Source of the DNA: Acidocella aminolytica 101 = DSM 11237
GTDB lineage: Bacteria > Pseudomonadota > Alphaproteobacteria > Acetobacterales > Acetobacteraceae
NCBI RefSeq assembly: GCF_900129125.1
Contig: NZ_FQVJ01000011.1
Location: 1 to 64,000, forward strand
DNA length: 64,000 bases
Direction of reading: 5' to 3'
Under the pieces are notes generated by a model that ran no database searches, was not told the origin of the DNA, and worked only from the letters and a program-made list of their open reading frames with translations. A program made the position numbers and the translations under genes. The first letter of the stretch is position 1, and each line of letters starts with the position of its first letter. Positions 18,904 through 29,897 of the stretch are shown here, piece by piece.

Positions 18904-20006
18904 CGGTGGGGGTGTATAGGCCCATCGTGATTGCGGCGGGGGGCACGGGCGGGCATTTTTTCCCGGCTGAGGCGTTGGCGGCGGAATTGCTGACGCGTGG
19001 CGAGAGGGTGGTGCTGCTGACGGATGCGCGCTCCGGTGGGCTGGCGTCGCCGGTTTTCGCGCAGACGGAAAAACATGTGGTGGCGGGCGCGGGTTTGGCC
19101 GGGCGCGGGGTTTCGCGCGCCGCCAAAGGGGCTTTGGCGCTGGCGCGGGGTGTGGTGCAGGCGCGGGGGATTTTGCGCCGGCTGAAGCCGAGGGCGGTGG
19201 TGGCGTTTGGCGGGTATCCGTCCGTGCCGCCGGTTCTGGCTGCCGCGAGTTTGGTGGGGGCAAAGCCGTTCGTGGTGCTGCATGAGCAGAATGGCGTGCT
19301 GGGGCGGGCCAACCGGTTTTTGAGTCTCTTTGCTAATCTGTTGGCGTTGAATTTTGCTGAGACGCAGCGTGTGTCTGCCGGGATTGAAACCGTGGCGGTG
19401 GGTAACCCGGTCCGCCCGGCGATTGCGGCACTTTATGGCCAGGGATACGCGGCGCCGGAGCAGGAGATTGAACTGCTGATTATTGGCGGCTCGTTGGGGG
19501 CGAAGGTGTTTTCAACGCTGGTGCCGCAGGCTTTGGCGTTGTTGCCGGAAGCGTTGCGCCAGCATTTGCGTGTGACGCAGCAATGCCGCGCGGATGATGT
19601 TGAAGGCGCGCGGCGCTTGCTGGATGAGGCAGGACTCAAAGCCGAGCTTTCGCCGTTTTTCAAGGATATGGCGGGGTTGTTGAAGCGAGCGCATCTTGTG
19701 GTCGCGCGGGCGGGGGCGTCCTCGGTGGCGGAGATTGCGGTGGCGGGGCGCCCGGCGATTTTCATTCCCTTGCCCAACGCCATAGACGACCACCAGCGCG
19801 CGAATGCCGATGCGCTGGCGGTCCATGGCGGCGCGTTGCGGTTGGACCAGGCAGGGCTCACACCTGAAAATTTGGCGAAAGAGATCGAGACTTTTTTGAT
19901 GAATCCTGAACGTTTGACGAAGGTGGCGGCGATGGCGGCACAGCTGGGGCAGCCCCAGGCGGCGGCGAGGCTGGCGGATATCGTGCAGGAAAGGGCGAAA
20001 GCATGA
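18900..20006 (+). CDS. murG: UDP-GlcNAc:lipid I GlcNAc transferase
   Basis: Converts lipid I to lipid II on the cytoplasmic face of the membrane. The 368-residue GT-B protein has the N-terminal glycine loop [31 protein letters not shown], the [13 protein letters not shown] acceptor-site motif, [12 protein letters not shown] and the [20 protein letters not shown] donor-site region. It overlaps ftsW by ATGA and murC by ATGA. Confidence 0.96.
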   Translation: MTVGVYRPIVIAAGGTGGHFFPAEALAAELLTRGERVVLLTDARSGGLASPVFAQTEKHVVAGAGLAGRGVSRAAKGALALARGVVQARGILRRLKPRAVVAFGGYPSVPPVLAAASLVGAKPFVVLHEQNGVLGRANRFLSLFANLLALNFAETQRVSAGIETVAVGNPVRPAIAALYGQGYAAPEQEIELLIIGGSLGAKVFSTLVPQALALLPEALRQHLRVTQQCRADDVEGARRLLDEAGLKAELSPFFKDMAGLLKRAHLVVARAGASSVAEIAVAGRPAIFIPLPNAIDDHQRANADALAVHGGALRLDQAGLTPENLAKEIETFLMNPERLTKVAAMAAQLGQPQAAARLADIVQERAKA

Positions 20007-21439
20007 GGGCGCTGCCGCTTTCCATCGGGCCGATACATTTTGTGGGCATTGGCGGGATCGGCATGTCCGGGATCGCGGAAGTGCTGCATGAGCTGGGTTA
20101 TCGGGTGCAGGGGTCAGACCTTTCGGAAAACGCCAATGTGCATCGCTTGCGCGCGGCTGGGATTCCCGTGGCGGTAGGGCATGATGGGAAACATCTGGGC
20201 GCCGCGCAGGTGGTGGTGATTTCCACCGCCGTGCCCAAGGACAACCCGGAAGTGTTGGCGGCACGCGCCAAATTGATTCCGGTGGTGCGGCGCGCGGAAA
20301 TGTTGGCCGAGCTGATGCGCCTGAAATGGGCCGTGGCGATTGGTGGCACGCATGGCAAGACGACCACAACCTCGCTGGTGGCGGCGGTGCTGGAGGGTGC
20401 GGGGTTTGATCCGACCGTGATCAATGGCGGCATCATCAATGCGTATGGCTCCAACACCCGTTTGGGCTCCGGCGATTGGATGGTGGTGGAAGCTGATGAG
20501 TCGGATGGCTCGTTCCTGCGTTTGCCGGCGGTGATCACGATTGTGACGAATATGGACCCGGAACATCTGGACCATTGGGGCAGCAAGGAGGCGATGGAGG
20601 CGGGGTATCGGCAATTTGTCGCCAATATTCCGTTTTATGGCTTCGCGGTGCTTTGCATCGACCATCCCGCCGTACAGCAGTTGATCCCGGACCTCTCGGA
20701 TCATCGTGTGATTACCTACGGGTTTTCGCCGCAGGCGGATGTACGCGCGGAGCGGATTATTTCCTCCAAGGAGGGGGCGACTTTTGAGGTGCGGATCTCT
20801 GACCGCATCACCGGCCGGGCGCGGCGGATGGGGCCGTTTAAGCTGCCGATGCTGGGGAATCATAACGTCCAGAACGCGCTGGCGGCCATTACAGTGGCGC
20901 TGGAAATGGAAATCGGCGAGCCCCATATCAAGGCGTCTCTGGCGAACTTTGCAGGGGTGAAGCGGCGCTTCACCAAGACCGGCGAGGCGGGCGGGATTAC
21001 CGTGATCGATGATTACGGGCATCATCCGGTGGAGATCGCAGCGGTGCTGAAGGCCGCGCGGCAGGCCGGGGCGCGGGATGTGATCGCCGTTGTGCAGCCG
21101 CACCGTTATTCCCGTTTGCAGACATTGTTCGAGGAGTTCTGTGCCTGCATGAATGATGCCGGGACGGTGATTGTCGCGGATGTGTATCCGGCGGGCGAGC
21201 AGCCGATTGAAGGCGTGGACAAGGACGCACTGGTTGAAGGGCTGCGCGCGCGCGGGCACCGCTCCGTGGTGTCGATGGCTGATCCCGCGCATTTGCCCGA
21301 GATGGTGCATGCCATGGCCCGGTATGGGGATTATGTGGTGTGCCTGGGGGCAGGGAATATTACGCAATGGGCGGCGGCATTGCCCCAGCAACTGGCGGAT
21401 TTGCAGACCCAGGCACGGGCGGCGGGGGCGCGGCGATGA
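20003..21439 (+). CDS. murC: UDP-MurNAc:L-alanine ligase
   Basis: First amino-acid ligase of the stem peptide. The 478-residue protein starts with the UDP-binding [19 protein letters not shown], has the ATP loop [18 protein letters not shown], the [14 protein letters not shown] motif, and the [18 protein letters not shown] and [15 protein letters not shown] motifs of the C-terminal domain. Its start overlaps murG and its stop overlaps murB (ATGA at both). Confidence 0.97.
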   Translation: MRALPLSIGPIHFVGIGGIGMSGIAEVLHELGYRVQGSDLSENANVHRLRAAGIPVAVGHDGKHLGAAQVVVISTAVPKDNPEVLAARAKLIPVVRRAEMLAELMRLKWAVAIGGTHGKTTTTSLVAAVLEGAGFDPTVINGGIINAYGSNTRLGSGDWMVVEADESDGSFLRLPAVITIVTNMDPEHLDHWGSKEAMEAGYRQFVANIPFYGFAVLCIDHPAVQQLIPDLSDHRVITYGFSPQADVRAERIISSKEGATFEVRISDRITGRARRMGPFKLPMLGNHNVQNALAAITVALEMEIGEPHIKASLANFAGVKRRFTKTGEAGGITVIDDYGHHPVEIAAVLKAARQAGARDVIAVVQPHRYSRLQTLFEEFCACMNDAGTVIVADVYPAGEQPIEGVDKDALVEGLRARGHRSVVSMADPAHLPEMVHAMARYGDYVVCLGAGNITQWAAALPQQLADLQTQARAAGARR

Positions 21440-22329
21440 CAGCCAGCACGATCCCGGCCCCGCGCGGGCGTTTGAAAGAGCATGAACCCTTGGCGCCGAT
21501 GACATGGTTTCGTGTCGGCGGCCCGGCGGAGTTTTTGCTGCGCCCGGCGGATGTTGAGGATCTGTGCGAGTTTCTGCGTAATCTGCCGCTAGAAATGCCG
21601 CTGACGGTGATTGGCGCGGCATCCAACCTGATTGTGCGCGATGGCGGCATTAATGGCGTGGTGATTAAGCTCGCGCGCGGGTTTGGCGATGTTGAGATTG
21701 AGGCGGACGGGGTTATTGCCGGGGCAGCGGCTCTGGATGTCACGGTTTCAGAACATGCGGCGGCGGCAGGGCTGACGGGGTTGGAATTTCTTTCGGGGAT
21801 TCCTGGCACCATTGGCGGCGCGGTGGCGATGAACGCCGGGGCTTATGGCGGTGACATGGCAGGCGTGCTGGACTGGGTAGAGATTGTGATCCGTGGCGGC
21901 GCTCTGCGGCGGCTTTCAGTGCAGGAGTTGGGACTGTCTTACCGTCATTCAAATCTGCCCGCGGATGCGGTGGTGGTGCGCGCCCGTATGCGCGCCCAGC
22001 CAGGGGATGCCGTGCTGATTGCCACGCGGATGGGTGAGATTAAAGCCAAGCGCGAAGCCACACAGCCGGTCCGCGCCCGTACCGGGGGCTCAACCTTTGC
22101 CAACCCAGATGGGCAGAAAGCTTGGGAGTTGGTGGATGCGGCAGGGTGCCGGGGACTGACCATCGGTAAGGCGCAAATTTCGGATTTACATTGTAATTTC
22201 CTGCTGAATTTGGGCGGTGCCTCGGCGGCTGAACTGGAGGGGCTGGGTGAGGAAGTGCGCCGCCGTGTGGAAGATAAATCCGGCGTGAAGCTGCGCTGGG
22301 AAATTAAACGGATTGGAGTGCCGGCGTGA
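21436..22329 (+). CDS. murB: UDP-N-acetylenolpyruvoylglucosamine reductase
   Basis: FAD enzyme that reduces enolpyruvyl-UDP-GlcNAc to UDP-MurNAc. The 297-residue protein has [27 protein letters not shown], the FAD-binding [19 protein letters not shown] and the catalytic-region [15 protein letters not shown]. The reading frame is open upstream inside murC, but ATG 21436, overlapping the murC stop as ATGA, is the natural start. Confidence 0.96.
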   Translation: MTASTIPAPRGRLKEHEPLAPMTWFRVGGPAEFLLRPADVEDLCEFLRNLPLEMPLTVIGAASNLIVRDGGINGVVIKLARGFGDVEIEADGVIAGAAALDVTVSEHAAAAGLTGLEFLSGIPGTIGGAVAMNAGAYGGDMAGVLDWVEIVIRGGALRRLSVQELGLSYRHSNLPADAVVVRARMRAQPGDAVLIATRMGEIKAKREATQPVRARTGGSTFANPDGQKAWELVDAAGCRGLTIGKAQISDLHCNFLLNLGGASAAELEGLGEEVRRRVEDKSGVKLRWEIKRIGVPA

Positions 22330-23231
22330 TGCGTGTAGCGGTGTTGATGGGCGGTATGTCGTCCGAACGGGACGTGTCGCTGAATTCCGGCAAGCAGGTG
22401 GCCGGGGCGCTACGGCAGGCCGGATATGAAGTCACCGAGATTGTGGTAAGCGAGGATCTGGGTGCGTTACTGGCGGCGCTGACCCCGCGCCCGGATGCCG
22501 TGTTCAATGCGTTGCATGGGCGGTTTGGCGAGGATGGCACGATCCAAGGGATTCTGGATTATCTTGGTCTGCCCTACACACATTCTGGTGTGCGCGCTTC
22601 GGCGGTGGCGATGGATAAAGGGGCGGCGAAGGCGGTGTTCGCGGCGGCCGGGTTGCCGGTAGCGCCGCATAAGATCATCGACATTGCCGAGTTAGCCGAA
22701 CAGGACCCGATGCCGCCCCCTTATGTGGTGAAGCCAGTGAATGAAGGGTCTTCGGTTGGTGTGTCGATCGTCAAGGAAGGCGATAACCATCGTGCCGAGA
22801 TTGCCGCGAACTGGCAGTTTGGGCAGGCGATGGTGGAGCAATATATTCCGGGCCGCGAGCTGACCGTAGGGGTGCTGGAAGACCATGCACTGACCGTGAC
22901 GGAAATTATGCCGGCGGAAAAATTCTACGATTATCACGCGAAATATGCCGTTGGGGGCTCGCGCCATGAGCTGCCCGCGAATGTGCCGGACAATGTTGCC
23001 GCGTCCGCGAAGGAGATTGCGGTGGCGGCGCATAGGGCGCTGGGATGCCGTGGGGCATCGCGCGCGGATTTACGCTATGACGAGGAAACCGGGCGGCTGA
23101 TTTTGCTGGAGGTGAATACCCAGCCCGGCATGACCGCGACCTCACTACTGCCTGAGCAGGCGGCGCTGGAGGGGATGGATTTCCCCGCACTCTGCGCCTG
23201 GATGGTGGAGAGGGCTGCATGCCGCGCGTAG
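22329..23231 (+). CDS. ddl: D-alanine--D-alanine ligase
   Basis: Makes the D-Ala-D-Ala used by MurF. A 300-residue ATP-grasp enzyme with VLMGGMSSERDVSLNSGK, ALHGRFGEDGTIQGIL, YVVKPVNEGSSVGVSIV and the metal-binding LLEVNTQPGMTATSL. ATG 22329 shares one base with the murB stop; a GTG one codon earlier is also open. GGAG lies ten bases upstream of the ATG. The 3' end overlaps ftsQ by 13 bases. Confidence 0.96.
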   Translation: MRVAVLMGGMSSERDVSLNSGKQVAGALRQAGYEVTEIVVSEDLGALLAALTPRPDAVFNALHGRFGEDGTIQGILDYLGLPYTHSGVRASAVAMDKGAAKAVFAAAGLPVAPHKIIDIAELAEQDPMPPPYVVKPVNEGSSVGVSIVKEGDNHRAEIAANWQFGQAMVEQYIPGRELTVGVLEDHALTVTEIMPAEKFYDYHAKYAVGGSRHELPANVPDNVAASAKEIAVAAHRALGCRGASRADLRYDEETGRLILLEVNTQPGMTATSLLPEQAALEGMDFPALCAWMVERAACRA

Positions 23232-24226
23232 AAACATTGGAGCGCCCCGTTAAAGCACCGCCGCGCCAACGCGGCCGAAGCAGCGCACGTGGCAAGAAAG
23301 CCCCGCCGCCGCAGGACCGGCTGAGCCAGCGCACCTTGTTTCTGCGCCGGGTAAAGCGCAGCTTGAAGCCAGGACTTTGGATTCTGGGCGCGACGGCCGT
23401 GTTGGTAGTGGGGGCGGAACTGGTGCGCACCTTGCCCGGCGCCAAACCCCACCCGGCGCCGCCCGCTGATGCGATGCTGGCCGCCGCGCCACCCGCCCCG
23501 GCGCCGGTAGAGCAGCCTGGCCTGTTGGCCGAGGCGCTGGCCGCGATTGGGTTTCGGATCCATCATATCGAGATTCATGGCGCCGCGACGATTGATCCGC
23601 GGGCTTTGTCCGCGGCGGTGGATGTGAAAGCGGGGGACCCGACCTTTGGTATGTCGCTCGCCCGGATTCAGCAGCGCGTGGATGCGCTGGGACCGGTGCG
23701 GGATGCTACTGTTGAACGGATTTTGCCGGGCACGCTGGTGGTGGATATCACCGAGCGCGATGTTTATGCCATTTGGCAGACCATTCAGAATGGCCAGCCG
23801 ATTTTTCAGCTGATCGACAAAAATGGCGACGTTATCGCGGACCAGAATGCTGCGGCGGCGAAGCGGCGTCAGCCTTCGCTGTTGTTACTCTCAGGCGCTG
23901 ATGCGCCCCAGCAGGCCAGCACGCTGATTCCAGAGCTAAAAGCCCAACCCAGCGTTTATGCGCATGTGGCGGCGGCGGAACGGGTGGATGGGCTGCGCTG
24001 GAATCTGATTTTGAAGAATCATACGGTGGTGAAACTGCCGGATGGCGACGAGGCGGCGGCTCTGGCACAACTCACCAAACTGCAAGCCTCTATGCAACTG
24101 CTCGACAGACCAGTGGAAGCGATTGATCTGCGTCAGCCAGGGCGTTTGGTGGTGTTGCCGTACACCTTGCCGCCGCCCCCGCCGCCGCCTGGAAAAGCGC
24201 CCGTGAAACGGCAGGAGGGACAATGA
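23219..24226 (+). CDS. ftsQ: Cell division protein FtsQ
   Basis: A 335-residue bitopic division protein that recruits FtsL/FtsB and later components. The cytoplasmic N-terminus is long and basic (residues 1-50), followed by one membrane segment (about 53-70), a Pro/Ala linker, and a POTRA-type domain starting at HIEIHGAATIDPRAL; the beta domain then contains WNLILKNHTVVKLP. It ends with a proline run near KAPVKR. It overlaps ddl by 13 bases and ftsA by ATGA. Confidence 0.93.
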   Translation: MPRVETLERPVKAPPRQRGRSSARGKKAPPPQDRLSQRTLFLRRVKRSLKPGLWILGATAVLVVGAELVRTLPGAKPHPAPPADAMLAAAPPAPAPVEQPGLLAEALAAIGFRIHHIEIHGAATIDPRALSAAVDVKAGDPTFGMSLARIQQRVDALGPVRDATVERILPGTLVVDITERDVYAIWQTIQNGQPIFQLIDKNGDVIADQNAAAAKRRQPSLLLLSGADAPQQASTLIPELKAQPSVYAHVAAAERVDGLRWNLILKNHTVVKLPDGDEAAALAQLTKLQASMQLLDRPVEAIDLRQPGRLVVLPYTLPPPPPPPGKAPVKRQEGQ

Positions 24227-25533
24227 ACAGCATCACGCGTCGTTCCCCCGTTATTGATAGCGGTCTGAGGCCAGCGCCAGAGGAAACGCTGCGCGGCCGA
24301 AATGTGAAATCCGGCCCCTTCGGTGTGCTGGATATCGGCACAACCAAGATTGCTTGTTTGATCGGCCGTGCGGAGTCTGATGGCCGGTTGCGCGCGCTTG
24401 GTTTTGGCTGGCAGCGCAGCCGGGGTATTAAATCTGGCGGGATTGTGGATTTGGATGATGCGGAGCGGGCCATTCGCGCTGCTGTGGGCGCGGCGGAAGA
24501 TATGGCGGATATGCGGCTGAAATCCGTGTATGTAAATCTCTCCTGCGGGCAGCCTGAATCGCGCTTGTTCAATGTGCAATGGCCGGTGGATGGGCGGGCT
24601 GTGAGCAGCGATGATATTCGGCGCGTGGTGCGTGAGGCGCGGCTGCGGGCCAGCACGGAAGGGCGGGTGACGATTCATGCGCTGCCGTTGAACTTTTCCG
24701 CCGATGAAACGCCGGGCGTGACTGATCCGCGCGGGCTGTTCTGCGATACCTTGACGGCGCAACTGCATGTGGTGGATGGCAGCAGCACGGCGCTGCGTAC
24801 GCTGGCGGCTTGCTTGTCGCGTTGTGAGCTGGACATTGCGGCGCTGGTGTCGGCACCTTATGCGGCGGGGTTAGCTGCGCTGGTGGGCGATGAGCGTGAG
24901 CTGGGCGCCACGGTGATTGATATGGGTGGCGGTACAACCTCCATGGCGGTGTTTTACGAAGGCCAGGTGGTGCATACGGCGCAGCTTCCGGTAGGAGGCA
25001 ATCATGTGACCACTGATATTGCGATGGGGCTTTCAACGCCGATTGCACATGCGGAGCGATTGAAGGCACTTTATGGAAGTTGCCACGCTTCGCCGGACGA
25101 TTCGCGCGAGTTGCTGCCGGTGCCTTCGGTAGGGGAGGCGGAACACCAGATTGCGCAGGTGCCGCGCTCGCATCTGATCTCCTGCATCAAGCCGCGCGCT
25201 GAGGAAATTTTTGAAATGGTCAAGGACCGGCTGGAAACAGCGGGGCTTGGGCGTGCGGGAAATGGGCGCGTGGTGTTGACCGGCGGCGCTTCGCAGCTTG
25301 GCGGTGTGCGTGATCTTGCCTCGCAAATTCTGGAACGCCCAGTGCGGTTGGGACGCCCGGCGGGGGTGATTGGGCTGCCGGATTCAGCCGCAACGCCCAA
25401 CTTCGCAACATTGACCGGCTTGTTGGCATTTGCCTCGGGCGATGGGCAGGTGATGCAGGATATCGATTTTGAATCGGAACGACAAAGCGGTTGGTTTGGC
25501 CGTCTTGTGGATTTTCTTAAAAATCGTGTTTGA
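24223..25533 (+). CDS. ftsA: Cell division protein FtsA
   Basis: Actin-like ATPase that anchors FtsZ to the membrane. The 436-residue protein has the phosphate-1 motif FGVLDIGTTKIACLIG, the 1C insertion region, the phosphate-2 motif TVIDMGGGTTSMAVF, the adenosine motif VLTGGASQLGGVRDLA, and a C-terminal amphipathic tail (SGWFGRLVDFLKNRV) that fits the membrane-targeting helix. Length is normal. A 50-base gap follows before ftsZ, the first real gap in the cluster. Confidence 0.96.
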   Translation: MNSITRRSPVIDSGLRPAPEETLRGRNVKSGPFGVLDIGTTKIACLIGRAESDGRLRALGFGWQRSRGIKSGGIVDLDDAERAIRAAVGAAEDMADMRLKSVYVNLSCGQPESRLFNVQWPVDGRAVSSDDIRRVVREARLRASTEGRVTIHALPLNFSADETPGVTDPRGLFCDTLTAQLHVVDGSSTALRTLAACLSRCELDIAALVSAPYAAGLAALVGDERELGATVIDMGGGTTSMAVFYEGQVVHTAQLPVGGNHVTTDIAMGLSTPIAHAERLKALYGSCHASPDDSRELLPVPSVGEAEHQIAQVPRSHLISCIKPRAEEIFEMVKDRLETAGLGRAGNGRVVLTGGASQLGGVRDLASQILERPVRLGRPAGVIGLPDSAATPNFATLTGLLAFASGDGQVMQDIDFESERQSGWFGRLVDFLKNRV

Positions 25534-25583
25534 CATGAAAGCGGCGTGTTCTTTACCGATATTGTTTGAGGAGAGAGAGTCAC

Positions 25584-27059
25584 ATGGTTCTACATCTGTC
25601 AGTCGATAAGCCTACGCATACGGATTTCACACCGCGCATCACCGTGTTCGGCGTCGGCGGCGGCGGGTGTAATGCCGTAAACAACATGATTGAGATGAAT
25701 CTCCCAGGCGTGGAGTTTGTTGTTGCGAATACCGATGCGCAGCAGCTGCAACGCTCCTTGGCTGAAAAGCGTATTCAGCTTGGGCCGCATCTCACGCAAG
25801 GCAATGGGGCGGGCGGCCGCCCGGATATCGGTAAACTCTCCGCCGATGAAGCCGCAGACGAACTGGCGCGCCACCTCGAGAACACGCACATGGTGTTCAT
25901 CACCGCCGGCATGGGCGGTGGCACCGGTACGGGGGCGGCGCCGGTGATTGCACGCATGGCGCGTGAGCGTGATATTCTCACCGTTGGTGTTGTGACCAAG
26001 CCATTCGCGTTTGAAGGCAAGCGCCGTATGCGTGCCGCCGAGGAAGGCATCATTGAGATGCAGGCCTATGTCGATACGCTGATTGTGATTCCGAACCAGA
26101 ATCTTTTTAAAGTCGCGAATGAGCGCACCGGCTGGAAAGAAGCGTTCGAGATGGCCGATAATGTGCTCTATATGGGCGTCCGTGGCGTAACTGATCTGAT
26201 GGTGATGCCCGGTATCGTGAATCTGGACTTTGCTGACGTGCGCTCCGTGATGCGCGAAATGGGCAAGGCCATGATGGGTACCGGCGAGGCGGAGGGTGAT
26301 GACCGTGCGATTCGTGCCGCTGAGGCCGCGATCAGCAATCCGCTGCTTGAAGATACCAACATGAAAGGAGCGCGGGGCCTGCTGATTAACATCACCGGTG
26401 CTTCGGATGTGACGCTGTTTGAAATCGACCAAGCCGCCAACCGCGTGAGCGAGGAGGTGGACACCGACGCAAACATCATGTTCGGTATGTCGCTGGATGA
26501 AACTATGTCTGGCCGGATCCGTGTTTCTGTGGTGGCGACGGGGATTGATTCTATGCCTGCCGCTTTGCCGAATTTGAAGGTGGTGAATGGCGGCGCGGAA
26601 AATAATAATTTCGTGCAGGCTGTTTCGACACAGAATGCACAGCAGCAGGTGGCGGGGGCGTCGCGTCCGGCCGGGTATGTGCCTGAGCCGCCCGCATCGC
26701 CGATTGTTGCCAAGGCTTATGTTGAGCGTACCCCTGAAGCGGCCCCTGCTGAAGCGCCAGTGGCGGCTGAACCCCAATATCAGCAGCCCGCGCCGCGCCC
26801 GGCGGCCCCTGTGCGTGCATCTGCCCCGGCTCCCACGCCGGTGCGTGCCCCTGAGCCGCCGAAGCCGACCAGCATTTTCAAATCTGTGTTCGGGTTTGGC
26901 TCGCATAAAAATACTGCTCCGGCGCCACAGCCGCACCGGCAGGAGCCTGCAATGCGTACTGATGAAGCGCCGCATGAAGAGCCACGCCCTTCCGTGCGGC
27001 CCGCGCAGGTGGATGAGGTGGGGCTGGAGATTCCGGCTTTCCTGCGCCGTAACCAATAA
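25584..27059 (+). CDS. ftsZ: Cell division GTPase FtsZ
   Basis: Tubulin-like GTPase that forms the Z-ring. The 491-residue protein has [16 protein letters not shown], the GTP signature GGGTGTG at 111-117, the T7-loop [11 protein letters not shown], a long Pro/Ala-rich linker (about 340-470) and the C-terminal core [10 protein letters not shown] that binds FtsA and other partners. ATG 25584 follows a strong purine ribosome site (GAGGAGAGA); a TTG six codons earlier in the same frame lies upstream of that site and is rejected. A terminator follows directly. Confidence 0.97.
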   Translation: MVLHLSVDKPTHTDFTPRITVFGVGGGGCNAVNNMIEMNLPGVEFVVANTDAQQLQRSLAEKRIQLGPHLTQGNGAGGRPDIGKLSADEAADELARHLENTHMVFITAGMGGGTGTGAAPVIARMARERDILTVGVVTKPFAFEGKRRMRAAEEGIIEMQAYVDTLIVIPNQNLFKVANERTGWKEAFEMADNVLYMGVRGVTDLMVMPGIVNLDFADVRSVMREMGKAMMGTGEAEGDDRAIRAAEAAISNPLLEDTNMKGARGLLINITGASDVTLFEIDQAANRVSEEVDTDANIMFGMSLDETMSGRIRVSVVATGIDSMPAALPNLKVVNGGAENNNFVQAVSTQNAQQQVAGASRPAGYVPEPPASPIVAKAYVERTPEAAPAEAPVAAEPQYQQPAPRPAAPVRASAPAPTPVRAPEPPKPTSIFKSVFGFGSHKNTAPAPQPHRQEPAMRTDEAPHEEPRPSVRPAQVDEVGLEIPAFLRRNQ

Positions 27060-27076
27060 GCGCGGACGCTCTCTCC

Positions 27077-27110
27077 AAAAAAACCCTGGGTTTTGGCCCA
27101 GGGTTTTTTA
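27077..27110 (+). terminator. Intrinsic terminator after ftsZ
   Basis: AAACCCTGGG (27081-27090) pairs with CCCAGGGTTT around a six-base loop, with an A-run before and a T-run after. It ends the division cluster and also overlaps the stop codon of the convergent small gene. Confidence 0.9.
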
Positions 27111-27386
27111 TTGTTTCACGTAGCGGCGTTCGCCGTTATGGGGGCTGTACCAAACCTCAAGAGCCTCGCCGGTGGTTGGGTCTTTGAAGCGTTCGCCGGT
27201 TGGCAACCAACCATCGCCGGGTGGGGCGGAGAGGTTGCGGTGGTAGCGGCGCTCAAACAGCGTGCCGAGCAAGATTAGCAGCCCAAAACCCAGCAGCCAG
27301 AGTCCGCCCCAGGCCCCGACCGCAAAGGACAGCGCGCCGATGGCGCTGCAGATTCCACCCAGCCCGAGAACTAGAATACGCAGCAT
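27108..27386 (-). CDS. Small membrane protein of unknown function
   Basis: A 92-residue protein I cannot assign. Residues 1-45 form two close hydrophobic segments rich in Leu, Gly and Trp. The C-terminal half is soluble and contains WLPTGERFKDPTTGEALEVW and ends HNGERRYVKQ, a pattern that resembles a short beta-hairpin. Its stop lies in the T-run of the ftsZ terminator. It follows the YbjQ-family gene by only a few bases on the same strand, so the two probably form one transcript reading towards ftsZ. Confidence 0.7.
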   Translation of the reverse strand: MLRILVLGLGGICSAIGALSFAVGAWGGLWLLGFGLLILLGTLFERRYHRNLSAPPGDGWLPTGERFKDPTTGEALEVWYSPHNGERRYVKQ

Positions 27387-27389
27387 GGT

Positions 27390-27710
27390 TCAACTGGGCT
27401 CCAGCAGAACAGCAGTGCCGTAAGCGACGATTTCGCTCATTGTTTCGCCCATCTCCGAGGAGTCGAAGCGCATCATCACGATGGCGTTCGCGCCCATCAT
27501 TGCGGCGTTGGCGACCATGCGGTCTGTGGCGTGACGGCGGGCTTCCTCGAGCATGGAAGTGTATTCCTTGATTTCCCCACCCACGAGGGAGCGCAGACCC
27601 GCCATCATGTTGCCGCCAATTCCGCGGCTGCGGACCACGACACCGAAACATTGGCCAAATGTTTGTCTGATTTTATAGCCTGCGACATTTTCAGTTGTTG
27701 TGACGAGCAT
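27390..27710 (-). CDS. YbjQ-family (UPF0145) protein
   Basis: A 106-residue cytoplasmic protein. The N-terminal VTTTENVAGYKIRQTFGQCF, the central GEIKEYTSMLEEARRHATDR and the MGANAIVMMRFDSSEM segment match the YbjQ/UPF0145 family, thought to form pentamers and sometimes annotated as heavy-metal binding. No function is proven for the family. It is divergent from lpxC and leads a two-gene unit with the small membrane protein. Confidence 0.85.
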   Translation of the reverse strand: MLVTTTENVAGYKIRQTFGQCFGVVVRSRGIGGNMMAGLRSLVGGEIKEYTSMLEEARRHATDRMVANAAMMGANAIVMMRFDSSEMGETMSEIVAYGTAVLLEPS

Positions 27711-27862
27711 GGTTTACGCTCCGTTTGTTGCGACACAAGCAGAGCATGCAGGGCAGTCTTGAACAAGCGGTGAAGTGTGTCACAAGGATGTGTTTTTTTG
27801 AAAATTCTTTTAAAAACATAACGTTGTGACGACATAATCAGAAATAATGATTTATTGGCCGT

Positions 27863-27875
27863 GTTGCGCCGCAAC
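27863..27875. promoter_or_regulatory. Palindrome in the ybjQ/lpxC divergent gap
   Basis: The 201-base AT-rich gap between the YbjQ-family gene and lpxC contains GTTGCGCCGCAAC, two six-base arms around one central base, 37 bases before the lpxC ATG. A wider pair, GTCACAA near 27779 and TTGTGAC near 27824, also flanks the AT-rich core. These could be operators, but nothing identifies the regulator. Confidence 0.3.
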
Positions 27876-27911
27876 GAGTAGATTGCGCTCGAGTTAATTG
27901 GCAGGATTCCT

Positions 27912-28844
27912 ATGTCGTCTTTGCATGACCGGTACAGCATGATGCATTTTGACGTTGTCGCCCGCCGGACCCTGAAAGCGCCGATCTCAGCGGTGGGGCG
28001 GGGGCTTCATAGCGGGACGGATGTGTGTCTGACACTCCGGCCAGCGGCGGTGAATACCGGGATTGTGTTTCGCCGGACGGATGTTGGCGCGGAGATTCCG
28101 GCGCGGTTCGATCAGGTGAGTGATACGCGGCTGTGCACGTTGATTTCTTCCGGCAATGCCAAGGTGGGCACCATCGAGCATTTGATGGCGGCGCTTGCGG
28201 CGGCGGAAGTTGATGATCTGATTGTGGAGGTGGATGCGCCGGAATTGCCCGTTTTTGATGGCTCCGCTGCGCCGTTTTTGTTCCTGGTCGAAAGTGCGGG
28301 CGTGCTGGAGCATGGCGGGGTGCGCCCGGTGCTGGAGATTTTGCGCCCTGTGCGGGTCGAGCGCGATGGTGCCTTTGCCGAGCTGCGTCCTCAGGATGGC
28401 CGCTCCGGATTCGATGTGTCGCTCTCTATCGAGTTCCAGGCTCGGGCCATTGGGGCGCAGGCTTATCATTTCCATCTCTCGAGTGAGGGCTTCGCGGAGG
28501 AAATTGCCCGGGCGCGGACATTCACGCTGCGCGGCGAGATTGAGGCGTTACACAAGGCTGGGCTGGCGCGGGGCGGCTCCCTGGCCAATGCCGTAGTGGT
28601 GGATGACGATAAGATCATGAACCCCGAGGGGCTGCGTTATGATGACGAGTTCGTGCGTCATAAGTTGCTGGATGTGATTGGTGATTTGTATCTGGCCGGG
28701 GCGCCGATTCGCGGACGCTTTATTGGCAGTAAGACCGGCCATGGTCTGAATAATCAGCTTTTGCGGGCGGTGTTCGCGGAGCAGGAGAATTATCGCCTGG
28801 CAACGGGCGCGCTGGAAGTGCCGAAGCAACTCGCCGCGGCCTGA
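27912..28844 (+). CDS. lpxC: UDP-3-O-acyl-GlcNAc deacetylase LpxC
   Basis: Zinc enzyme for the committed step of lipid A synthesis. The 310-residue protein has the substrate motif GRGLHSGTDV, the zinc-binding His in GTIEHLMAALAA, and the second metal site in FVRHKLLDVIGDLYLAG, with the catalytic His region SKTGHGLNNQLLRA. The first 14 or so residues are extra relative to most homologues; an internal ATG pair at about residues 10-11 gives the usual start. It presumably evolved as the end of the dcw cluster but now has its own promoter region. Confidence 0.95.
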   Translation: MSSLHDRYSMMHFDVVARRTLKAPISAVGRGLHSGTDVCLTLRPAAVNTGIVFRRTDVGAEIPARFDQVSDTRLCTLISSGNAKVGTIEHLMAALAAAEVDDLIVEVDAPELPVFDGSAAPFLFLVESAGVLEHGGVRPVLEILRPVRVERDGAFAELRPQDGRSGFDVSLSIEFQARAIGAQAYHFHLSSEGFAEEIARARTFTLRGEIEALHKAGLARGGSLANAVVVDDDKIMNPEGLRYDDEFVRHKLLDVIGDLYLAGAPIRGRFIGSKTGHGLNNQLLRAVFAEQENYRLATGALEVPKQLAAA

Positions 28845-28855
28845 GCTTGGTGCGC

Positions 28856-28890
28856 AAAAAAACGGCCTCGGAAACGGGGCCGTTTTTTTT
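28856..28890. terminator. Bidirectional terminator between lpxC and prs
   Basis: An A-run, the stem ACGGCC / GGCCGT with extra pairs around a GAAA-type loop, and a run of eight Ts. It can serve both lpxC (+) and the convergent prs gene (-). Confidence 0.88.
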
Positions 28891-28904
28891 GCCTGTCGGG
28901 CGGT

Positions 28905-29837
<933 letters not shown>

Positions 29838-29897
29838 GCTTGGTCTTCCCAGAGTTCTGCTCGCGCGGGGTGTAGCAACCAGGGGGGGTAAAGTAAA

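Noticed and set aside
17800-19263. Long minus-strand open frame opposite ftsW and murG
   Set aside because: It is an antisense shadow: Arg/Pro/His-rich, no domains, fully covered by two confident genes.
20114-21622. 502-codon minus-strand open frame opposite murC
   Set aside because: Antisense shadow of murC in high-GC DNA; no motif or ribosome site.
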